The position numbers were made by a program, and so were the translations under genes. Of a DNA stretch of 64,000 nt, positions 48,521 to 60,300 are shown one piece after another (within the stretch, counting starts at the first letter, position 1; every line of letters begins with the position of its first letter). Source of the DNA: Colletes latitarsis (Eukaryota; Arthropoda; Insecta; Hymenoptera; Colletidae); NCBI RefSeq assembly GCF_051014445.1, contig NW_027488370.1, positions 1,054,001 through 1,118,000 of the forward strand, read 5' to 3'. The notes beneath the pieces are model-generated. The model ran no database searches. It had not been told where the DNA came from and saw only the letters and a list, made by a program, of their open reading frames with translations.

Positions 48521-51500
48521 TAATTCATGTTAGGTCAAGGTTAGGTCTGGGATTTGCTCTCATCAGGCTCATTCTTTCGCATATTTCTCATACTTCATGG
48601 CTAGATGCTGGGCTGTTTCTGGATTGTGTCACGTAGTAATGTGGTACCACGCTGAAACAGTCAATTTAACCTGGATTCGATCAATATTTTAGAGGATAAC
48701 GCAAGTTAGGTCTGGGATAGGTCTAGGATTTGCCCTCATCAGGCTCTTACTTTCGCATATTTCTCATATTTCATTGCTAGATCCTGGCCTATTTCTGGAT
48801 TGGATCACGTAGTAAAGTGGTACCACATTGAAACATTCAATGAAACCTCGTCTGGATAAATATTTTAGAGGGTAACGCATCTTAGGTCTGGGTTAGGTCT
48901 AAAATTTGCCCTCATCAGGCTCACAGTTTCGCGTTTTTCACATACTTGTTGAACAGATCCTAGGTCTTTTCTGGTTTGGATCACGAAGTAGTGTGGTACC
49001 ACACTGAAACAGTCAATGAAACCTGGTTTCCATCAATATTTTAGAGGATAACGCATGTTAGGTCTAGGTTAGGTCTGGGATTTGCTCTCATCAGGCTCAT
49101 TCATTCGCATATTTCTCATACTTGATGGCTAGATCCTGGGCTTTTTCTGGATTGCATCACGTAGTAATGTAGTACCACACTGAAACAGACAATGAAACCT
49201 GGTTTCCATCAATATTTTAGAGGACAACGCATGTTAGGTCTAGGTAAGGCCTGAGATTTTCACTGATCGGACTCATACTTTCGCATTTTTCACATACTTG
49301 TTGAACGGATCCTGGGTTTTTTCTGGTTTGGATCACGTAGTAATGTGGTACCACACTGAAACGGTCAATTAAACCTGGTTTCGATCAATATTTTAGAGAA
49401 TAATTCATGTTAGGTCAAAGTTAGGTCTGGGATTTGCCCTCATCAGGCTCATTCTTTCGCATATTTCTCAAACTTGATGGCTAGATCCTGGGCTTTTTCT
49501 GGATTGCATCACGTAGTAATGAAGTACAACACTGAAACAGTCAATTAAACCTGGTTTCCATCAATAGCTTAGAGGACAACGCAAGTTAGGTCTGGGATAG
49601 GTCTTGGATTTGCCCTCATCAGGCTCATACTTTCGCGTTTTTCACATACTTGTTGAACAGGTCCTGGGTTTTTTCTGGATTGCATCACGTAGTAATGTAG
49701 TACCACACTGAAACAGACAATGAAACCTGGTTTCCATCAATATTTTAGAGGACAACGCATGTTAGGTCTAGGTTAGGCCTGGGATTTTCACTCATCAGAC
49801 TCATACTTTCGCATTCTTCACATACTTGTTGAACGGATCCTGGGTTTTTTCTGGTTTGGATCACGTAGTAATGTGGGACCACACTGAAACTGTCAATTAA
49901 ACCTGGTTTCGATCAATATTTTAGAGAATAATTCATGTTAGGTCTAGGTCAGGTCTGGGATTTGCCCACATCAGGCTCATTCTTTCGCATATTTCTCATA
50001 CATGTTGAACAGATCCTGGGTTTTTTCTGGTTTGGATCACGTAGTAATGTGGGACCACACTGAAACAATCAATTAAACCTGGTCTTGATAAATATTTTAG
50101 AGGATAACGCATGTTAGGTCTGGGTTAGGTCTAGGATTTGCCCTCATCAGGCTCATACTTTCGCATATTTCTCATACTTCAAGGCTAGATCCTGGGCTAT
50201 TTCTGGATTGGATCACGTAGTAAAGTGGTACCACACTGAAACATTCAATGAAACCTGGTCTGGATAAATATTTTAGAGGTTAGCGCATCTTAGGTCTGGG
50301 TTAGGTCTAAGATTTGCCCTCATCAGGCTCACAGTTTAGCGTTTTTCACATACTTGTTGAACAGATCCTGGGTTTTTTCTGGTTTGGATCACGAAGTAAT
50401 GTGGTACCACACTGAAACAGTCCATTAAACCTGGTTTCGCTCAATATTTTAAAGGATAACGCGTGTAAGGTCTAGGTTAGGTCTGGGATTTGCTCTCATC
50501 AGGCTCATTCTTTCGCATATTTCTCATACTTGATGGCTAGAACCTGGGTTTTTTCTGGTTTGGATCACGTAGTAATGTGGTACCACACTGAAACAGTCGA
50601 TTAAAGCTGGTTTCGATCAATATTTTAGAGGATAACGCAAGTTAGGTCTGGGAATGGTCTGGGATTTGACCTCATCAGACTCATACTTTCGCAACACTTC
50701 ACATACTCCTTGAACAGATCCTGGGTTATTTTCTGGTTTGGATCACATAGTAATGTGGTACCACACTGAAACAGTCGATTAAAGTAGGTTTCGATCAATA
50801 TTTTAGAGAATAATTCATGTCAGGTCAAGGTTAGGTCTGGGATTTGCTCTCATCAGGCTCATTCTTTCGCATATTTCTCATACTTCATGGCTAGATGCTG
50901 GGCTGTTTCTGGATTGTGTCACGTAGTAATGTGGTACCACGCTGAAACAGTCAATTTAACCTGGATTCGATCAATATTTTAGAGGATAACGCAAGTTAAG
51001 TCTGGGATAGGCCTGGGATTTTCACTCATCAGACTCATACTTTCGCATTCTTCACATACTTGTTGAACGGATCCTGGGTTTTTTCTGGTTTGGAACACGT
51101 AGTAATGTGGTACCACACTGAAACGGTCAATTAAACCTGGTTTCGATCAATATTTTAGAGGATAACGCAAGTTAGGTCTGGGATAGGTCTGGGATTTGAC
51201 CTCATCAGACTCATACTTTCGCACACTTCACGTACTCGTTGAACAGATCCTGGGTTATTTTCTGGTTTGGATCACATAGTAATGTGGTACCACACTGAAA
51301 CAGTCGATTAAAGCAGGTTTCGATCAATATTTTAGAGAATAATTCATGTCAGGTCAAGGTTAGGTCTGGGATTTGCTCTCATCAGGCTCATTCTTTCGTA
51401 TATTTCTCATACTTCATGGCTAGATGCTGGGCTGTTTCTGGATTGTGTCACGTAGTAATGTGGTACCACGCTGAAACAGTCAATTTAACCTGGATTCGAT

Positions 51501-54500
51501 CAATATTTTAGAGGATAACGCAAGTTAGGTCTGGGATAGGTCTAGGATATGCCCTAATCAGGCTCTTACTTTCGCATATTTCTCATACTTCATGGCTAGA
51601 TCCTGGCCTATTTCTGGATTGGATCACGTAGTAAAGTGGTACCACATTGAAACATTCAATGAAACCTCGTCTGGATAAATATTTTAGAGGGTAACGCATC
51701 TTAGGTCTGGGTTAGGTCTAAGATTTGCCCTCATCAGGCTCACAGTTTCGCGTTTTTCACATACTTGTTGAACAGATCCTGGGTTTTTTCTGGTTTGGAT
51801 CACGAAGTAGTGTGGTACCACACTGAAACAGTCAATGAAACCTGGTTTGGATCAATATTTTAGAGGATAACGCATGTTAGGTCTAGGTTAGGTCTGGGAT
51901 TTGCTCTCATCAGGCTCATTCATTCGCATATTTCTCATACTTGATGGCTAGATCCTGGGCTTTTTCTGGATTGCATCACGTAGTAATGTAGTACCACACT
52001 GAAACAGACAATGAAACCTGGTTTCCATCAATATTTTAGAGGACAACGCATGTTAGGTCTAGGTAAGGCCTGAGATTTTCACTGATCGGACTCATACTTT
52101 CGCATTCTTCACATACTTCTTGAACGGATCCTGGGTTTTTTCTGGTTTGGATCACGTAGTAATGTGGTACCACACTGAAGCGGTCAATTAAATCTGGTTT
52201 CGATCAATATTTTAGAGAATAATTCATGTTAGGTCAAAGTTAGGTCTGGGATTTGCCCTCATCAAGCTCATTCTTTCGCATATTTCTCAAACTTGATGGC
52301 TAGATCCAGGGCTTTTACAGTATTGCATCACGTAGTAATGTGGTACCACACTGAAACATTCAATAAAACCTGGTCTTGACAAATATTTTAGAGGCTAACG
52401 CATGTTAGGTCTGGGTTAGGTCTAGGATTTGCCCTCATCAGGCTCATACTTTCGCATATTTCTCATACTTCATGGCTACATCCTGGGCTTTTTCTGGATT
52501 GCATCACGTAGTAGTGTGGTACCACACTGAAACAGTCCATTATACCTGGTTTGGATCAATATTTTAGAGGACAACGCATGTTAGGTCTAGGTAAGGCCTG
52601 AGATTTTCACTGATCGGACTCATACTTTCGCATTCTTCACATACTTCTTGAACGGATCCTGGGTTTTTTCTGGTTTGGATCAGGTAGTAATGTGGAACCA
52701 CACTGAAACAGTCGATTAAACCTGGTTTCGATCAATATTTTAGAGGATAACGCAAGTTAAGTCTGGGATTGGTCTGGGATTAGACCTCATCAGACTCATA
52801 CTTTCGCACACGTCACATACTCGTTGAACAGATCCTGGGTTAATTTCTGGTTTGGATCATATAGTAATGTGGTACCACACTGAAACAGACGATTAAACCA
52901 GGTTTCGATCAATATTTTTGAGGATAACGCATGTTAGGTCTAGGTTAGGCCTGGGATTTTCACTCATCAGACTCATACTTTCGCATTCTTCACATACTTG
53001 TTGAACGGATCCTGGGTTTTTTCTGGTTTGGATCACGTAGTAATGTGGGACCACACTGAAACAGTCAATTAAACCTCGTTTCGATCAATATTTTAGAGAA
53101 TAATTCATGTTAGGTCTAGGTCAGGTCTGGGATTTGCTGTCATCAGGCTCATTCTTTCGCATATTTCTCATACTTGATGGCTAGATCCTGGGCTTTTTCT
53201 GGATTGCATCACGTAGTAACGAAGTACAACACTGAAACAGTCAATTAACCCTGGTTTCCATCAATATCTTAGAGGACAACGCAAGTTAGGTCTGGGATAT
53301 GTCTGGGATTTGCCCTCATCAGGCTCATACTTTCGCGTTTTTCACATACTTGTTGAACAGATCCTGGGTTTTTTCTGGTTTGGATCACGTAGTAGTGTGG
53401 TACCACGCTGAAACAGTCCATTAAACCTGGTTTGGATCAATATTTTAGAGGATAACCCATGTTAGGTCTAGGTTAGGCCTGGGATTTTCACTCATCAGAC
53501 TCATACCTTCGCATTCTTCACATACTTGATGGCTAGATCCTGGTTTTTTTCTGGTTTGGATCACGTAGTAATGTGGTACCACACTGAAACAGTCGATTAA
53601 ACCTGGTTTCGATCAATATTTTAGAGGATAACGCAAGTTAAGTCAGGGAATGGTCTGGGATTTGACCTCATCAGACTCATACTTTCGCACACTTCACATA
53701 CTCGTTGAACGGATCCTGGGTTATTTTCTGGTTTGGATCACATAGTAATGTGGTACCACACTGAAACAGTCGATTAAACCAGGTTTCGATCAATTTTTTT
53801 GAGGATAACGCATGTTAGGTCTAGGTTAGGTCTGGGATTTTCACTCATCAGACTCATACTTTCGCATTCTTCACATACTTGTTGAACGGATCCTGGGTTT
53901 TTTCTGGTTTGGATCACGTAGTAATGTGGGACCACACTGAAACAGTCAATTAAACCTGGTTTCGATCAATATTTTAGAGAATAATTCATGTTAGGTCTAG
54001 GTTAGGCCTGGGATTTGCCCTCGTCAGGCTCATACTTTCGCATATTTCTCATACTTCATGGCTAGATCCTGGGCTATTTCTGGATTGGATCACGTAGTAA
54101 TGTGGTACCACACTGAAACTGTCAATTAAACCTGGTTTCGATCAATATTTTAGAGGATAACGCAAGTTAGGTCTGGGATATGTCTGGGATTTGCCCTCAT
54201 CAGGCTCATACTTTCGCGTTTTTCACACACTTGTTGAACAGATCCTGGGTTTTTTCTGGTTTGGATCACGTAGTAGTGTGGTACCACGCTTAAACAGTCC
54301 ATTAAACCTGGTCTCGCTCAATATTTTAGAGGATAACGCATGTAAGGTCTAGGTTAGGTCTGGGATTTGCTCTCATCAGGCTCGTTCTTTCGCATATTTC
54401 TCATACTTGATGGCTAGAACCTGGGTTTTTTCTGGTTTGGATCACGTAGTAATGTGGTACCACACTGAAACAGTCGATTAAAGCTGGTTTCGATCAATAT

Positions 54501-57154
54501 TTTAGAGGATAACGCAAGTTAGGTCTGGGAATGGTCTGGGATTTGACCTCATCAGACTCATACTTTCGCAACACTTCACATACTCCTTGAACAGATCCTG
54601 GGTTATTTTCTGGTTTGGATCACATAGTAATGTGGTACCACACTGAAACAGTCGATTAAACCAGGTTTCGATCAATATTTTAGAGGATAACGCATGTTAG
54701 GTCTAGGTTAGGCCTGGGATTTTCACTCATCAGACTCATACTTTCGCATTCTTCACATACTTGTTGAACGGATCCTGGGTTTTTTCTGGTTTGGATCACG
54801 TAGTAATGTGGTACCACACTGAAACGGTCAATTAAACCTGGTTTCGATCAATATTTTAGAGGATAACGCAAATTAGGTCTGGGATAGGTCTGGGATTTGA
54901 CCTCATCAGACTCATACTTTCGCACACTTCACGTACTCGTTGAACAGATCCTGGGTTATTTTCTGGTTTGGATCACATAGTAATGTGGTACCACACTGAA
55001 ACAGTCGATTAAACCAGGTTTCGATCAATATTTTAGAGAATAATTCATGTTAGGTCAAGGTTAGGTCTGGGATTTGCTCTCATCAGGCTCATTCTTTCGC
55101 ATATTTCTCATACTTCATGGCTAGATGCTGGGCTGTTTCTGGATTGTGTCACGTAGTAATGTGGTACCACGCTGAAACAGTCAATTTAACCTGGATTCGA
55201 TCAATATTTTAGAGGATAACGCAAGTTAGGTCTGGGATAGGTCTAGGATTTGCCCTCATCAGGCTCTTACTTTCGCATATTTCTCATACTTCATTGCTAG
55301 ATCCTGGCCTATTTCTGGATTGGATCACGTAGTAAAGTGGTACCACATTGAAACATTCAATGAAACCTCGTCTGGATAAATATTTTAGAGGGTAACGCAT
55401 CTTAGGTCTGGGTTAGGTCTAAGATTTGCCCTCATCAGGCTCACAGTTTCGTGTTTTTCACATACTTGTTGAACAGATCCTAGGTCTTTTCTGGTTTGGA
55501 TCACGAAGTAGTGTGGTACCACACTGAAACAGTCAATGAAACCTGGTTTCCATCAATATTTTAGAGGATAACGCATGTTAGGTCTAGGTTAGGCCTGGGA
55601 TTTTCACTCATCAGACTCATACTTTCGCATTCTTCACATACTTGTTGAACGGATCCTGGGTTTTTTCTGGTTTGGATCACGTAGTAATGTGGGACCACAC
55701 TGAAACTGTCAATTAAACCTGGTTTCGATCAATATTTTAGAGAATAATTCATGTTAGGTCTAGGTCAGGTCTGGGATTTGCTCTCATCAGGCTCATTCTT
55801 TCGCATATTTCTCATACTTGATGGCTAGATCCTGGGCTACTTCTGGATTGCATCACGTAGTAATGTAGTACCACACTGAAACAGACAATGAAACCTGGTT
55901 TCCATCAATATTTTAGAGGACAACGCATGTTAGGTCTAGGTTAGGCCTGGGATTTTCACTCATCAGACTCATACTTTCGCATTCTTCACATACTTGTTGA
56001 ACGGATCCTGGGTTTTTTCTGGTTTGGATCACGTAGTAATGTGGGACCACACTGAAACTGTCAATTAAACCTGGTTTCGATCAATATTTTAGAGAATAAT
56101 TCATGTTAGGTCTAGGTCAGGTCTGGGATTTGCCCACATCAGGCTCATTCTTTCGCATATTTCTCATACATGTTGAACAGATCCTGGGTTTTTTCTGGTT
56201 TGGATCACGTAGTAATGTGGGACCACACTGAAACAATCAATTAAACCTGGTCTTGATAAATATTTTAGAGGATAACGCATGTTAGGTCTGGGTTAGGTCT
56301 AGGATTTGCCCTCATCAGGCTCATACTTTCGCATATTTCTCATACTTCAAGGCTAGATCCTGGGCTATTTCTGGATTGGATCACGTAGTAAAGTGGTACC
56401 ACACTGAAACATTCAATGAAACCTGGTCTGGATAAATATTTTAGAGGTTAGCGCATCTTAGGTCTGGGTTAGGTCTAAGATTTGCCCTCATCAGGCTCAC
56501 AGTTTAGCGTTTTTCACATACTTGTTGAACAGATCCTGGGTTTTTTCTGGTTTGGATAACGAAGTAATGTGGTACCACACTGAAACAGTCCATTAAACCT
56601 GGTTTCGCTCAATATTTTAAAGGATAACGCGTGTAAGGTCTAGGTTAGGTCTGGGATTTGCTCTCATCAGGCTCATTCTTTCGCATATTTCTCATACTTG
56701 ATGGCTAGAACCTGGGGTTTTTCTGGTTTGGATCACGTAGTAATGTGGTACCACACTGAAACAGTCGATTAAAGCTGGTTTCGATCAATATTTTAGAGGA
56801 TAACGCAAGTTAGGTCTGGGAATGGTCTGGGATTTGACCTCATCAGACTCATACTTTCGCAACACTTCACATACTCCTTGAACAGATCCTGGGTTATTTT
56901 CTGGTTTGGATCACATAGTAATGTGGTACCACACTGAAACAGTCGATTAAAGCAGGTTTCGATCAATATTTTAGAGAATAATTCATGTCAGGTCAAGGTT
57001 AGGTCTGGGATTTGCTCTCATCAGGCTCATTCTTTCGCATATTTCTCATACTTCATGGCTAGATGCTGGGCTGTTTCTGGATTGTGTCACGTAGTAATGT
57101 GGTACCACGCTGAAACAGTCAATTTAACCTGGATTCGATCAATATTTTAGAGAA
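48521..57154. repeat. ~8.6-8.8-kb (49-50-monomer) SF1 block, copy 1
   Basis: Positions 48,521-51,150 match 57,155 onward at an offset of 8,634 bp, and from about 51,350 the offset is 8,810 bp. Checked markers are GAACAGGTCCTGGG (49,656 and 58,290), GATATGCCCTAATCAGG (51,546 and 60,356), GAAGCGGTCAATTAAATCTG (52,178 and 60,988) and GTCTCGCTCAATATTTTAG (54,311 and 63,121). The third part, 54,344-57,154, is itself assembled from copies of 47,824-49,068 (offset 6,520) and 49,740-51,000 (offset 6,168). Confidence 0.83.
49679..49754. repeat. Conversion-like patch inside the large block
   Basis: Flanking sequence matches 58,250-58,430 closely, but in these ~75 bp the two copies differ at many sites (GCATCACGTAGTAATGTAG and CAGACAATGAAACC here, against GGATCACGTAGTAGTGTGG and CAGTCCATTATACC there). 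The patch is identical to 49,147-49,222, three monomers upstream. The same chimeric state occurs at about 55,847. Confidence 0.68.
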
Positions 57155-57327
57155 TAATTCATGTTAGGTCAAGGTTAGGTCTGGGATTTGCTCTCATCAG
57201 GCTCATTCTTTCGCATATTTCTCATACTTCATGGCTAGATGCTGGGCTGTTTCTGGATTGTGTCACGTAGTAATGTGGTACCACGCTGAAACAGTCAATT
57301 TAACCTGGATTCGATCAATATTTTAGA
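56991..57327. repeat. Two identical adjacent monomers
   Basis: The sequence from GGTCAAGGTTAGG at 56,991 repeats at 57,167, and about 160 bp are identical by eye. The left monomer continues the series related to 50,820; the right one continues the series related to 48,530. The border of the large block copies therefore lies here. Confidence 0.82.
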
Positions 57328-60300
57328 GGATAACGCAAGTTAGGTCTGGGATAGGTCTAGGATTTGCCCTCATCAGGCTCTTACTTTCGCATATTTCTCA
57401 TACTTCATTGCTAGATCCTGGCCTATTTCTGGATTGGATCACGTAGTAAAGTGGTACCACATTGAAACATTCAATGAAACCTCGTCTGGATAAATATTTT
57501 AGAGGGTAACGCATCTTAGGTCTGGGTTAGGTCTAAGATTTGCCCTCATCAGGCTCACAGTTTCGCGTTTTTCACATACTTGTTGAACAGATCCTAGGTC
57601 TTTTCTGGTTTGGATCACGAAGTAGTGTGGTACCACACTGAAACAGTCAATGAAACCTGGTTTCCATCAATATTTTAGAGGATAACGCATGTTAGGTCTA
57701 GGTTAGGTCTGGGATTTGCTCTCATCAGGCTCATTCATTCGCATATTTCTCATACTTGATGGCTAGATCCTGGGCTTTTTCTGGATTGCATCACGTAGTA
57801 ATGTAGTACCACACTGAAACAGACAATGAAACCTGGTTTCCATCAATATTTTAGAGGACAACGCATGTTAGGTCTAGGTAAGGCCTGAGATTTTCACTGA
57901 TCGGACTCATACTTTCGCATTTTTCACATACTTGTTGAACGGATCCTGGGTTTTTTCTGGTTTGGATCACGTAGTAATGTGGTACCACACTGAAACGGTC
58001 AATTAAACCTGGTTTCGATCAATATTTTAGAGAATAATTCATGTTAGGTCAAAGTTAGGTCTGGGATTTGCCGTCATCAGGCTCATTCTTTCGCATATTT
58101 CTCAAACTTGATGGCTAGATCCTGGGCTTTTTCTGGATTGCATCACGTAGTAATGAAGTACAACACTGAAACAGTCAATTAAACCTGGTTTCCATCAATA
58201 TCTTAGAGGACAACGCAAGTTAGGTCTGGGATAGGTCTTGGATTTGCCCTCATCAGGCTCATACTTTCGCGTTTTTCACATACTTGTTGAACAGGTCCTG
58301 GGTTTTTTCTGGTTTGGATCACGTAGTAGTGTGGTACCACACTGAAACAGTCCATTATACCTGGTTTGGATCAATATTTTAGAGGATAACGCATGTTAGG
58401 TCTAGGTTAGGCCTGGGATTTTCACTCATCAGACTCATACTTTCGCATTCTTCACATACTTGTTGAACGGATCCTGGGTTTTCTCTGGTTTGGATCACGT
58501 AGTAATGTGGGACCACACTGAAACTGTCAATTAAACCTGGTTTCGATCAATATTTTAGAGAATAATTCATGTTAGGTCTAGGTCAGGTCTGGGATTTGCC
58601 CACATCAGGCTCATTCTTTCGCATATTTCTCATACATGTTGAACAGATCCTGGGTTTTTTCTGGTTTGGATCACGTAGTAATGTGGGACCACACTGAAAC
58701 AATCAATTAAACCTGGTCTTGATAAATATTTTAGAGGATAACGCATGTTAGGTCTGGGTTAGGTCTAGGATTTGCCCTCATCAGGCTCATACTTTCGCAT
58801 ATTTCTCATACTTCAAGGCTAGATCCTGGGCTATTTCTGGATTGGATCACGTAGTAAAGTGGTACCACACTGAAACATTCAATGAAACCTGGTCTGGATA
58901 AATATTTTAGAGGTTAGCGCATCTTAGGTCTGGGTTAGGTCTAAGATTTGCCCTCATCAGGCTCACAGTTTAGCGTTTTTCACATACTTGTTGAACAGAT
59001 CCTGGGTTTTTTCTGGTTTGGATCACGAAGTAATGTGGTACCACACTGAAACAGTCCATTAAACCTGGTTTCGCTCAATATTTTAAAGGATAACGCGTGT
59101 AAGGTCTAGGTTAGGTCTGGGATTTGCTCTCATCAGGCTCATTCTTTCGCATATTTCTCATACTTGATGGCTAGAACCTGGGTTTTTTCTGGTTTGGATC
59201 ACGTAGTAATGTGGTACCACACTGAAACAGTCGATTAAAGCTGGTTTCGATCAATATTTTAGAGGATAACGCAAGTTAGGTCTGGGAATGGTCTGGGATT
59301 TGACCTCATCAGACTCATACTTTCGCAACACTTCACATACTCCTTGAACAGATCCTGGGTTATTTTCTGGTTTGGATCACATAGTAATGTGGTACCACAC
59401 TGAAACAGTCGATTAAAGCAGGTTTCGATCAATATTTTAGAGAATAATTCATGTCAGGTCAAGGTTAGGTCTGGGATTTGCTCTCATCAGGCTCATTCTT
59501 TCGCATATTTCTCATACTTCATGGCTAGATGCTGGGCTGTTTCTGGATTGTGTCACGTAGTAATGTGGTACCACGCTGAAACAGTCAATTTAACCTGGAT
59601 TCGATCAATATTTTAGAGGATAACGCAAGTTAAGTCTGGGATAGGCCTGGGATTTTCACTCATCAGACTCATACTTTCGCATTCTTCACATACTTGTTGA
59701 ACGGATCCTGGGTTTTTTCTGGTTTGGAACACGTAGTAATGTGGTACCACACTGAAACGGTCAATTAAACCTGGTTTCGATCAATATTTTAGAGGATAAC
59801 GCAAGTTAGGTCTGGGATAGGTCTGGGATTTGCCCTCATCAGGCTCATACTTTCGCATTCTTCACATACTTGTTGAACTGATCCTGGGTTTTTTCTGGTT
59901 TGGATCACGTAGTAATGTGGTACCACACTGAAACGGTCAATTAAACTTCGTTTCGATCAAAATTTTAGAGGATAACGCAAGTTAGGACTGGGATAGGTCT
60001 GGGATTTGACCTCATCAGACTCATACTTTCGCACACTTCACGTACTCGTTGAACAGATCCTGGGTTATTTTCTGGTTTGGATCACATAGTAATGTGGTAC
60101 CACACTGAAACAGTCGATTAAAGCAGGTTTCGATCAATATTTTAGAGAATAATTCATGTCAGGTCAAGGTTAGGTCTGGGATTTGCTCTCATCAGGCTCA
60201 TTCTTTCGCATATTTCTCATACTTCATGGCTAGATGCTGGGCTGTTTCTGGATTGTGTCACGTAGTAATGTGGTACCACGCTGAAACAGTCAATTTAACC

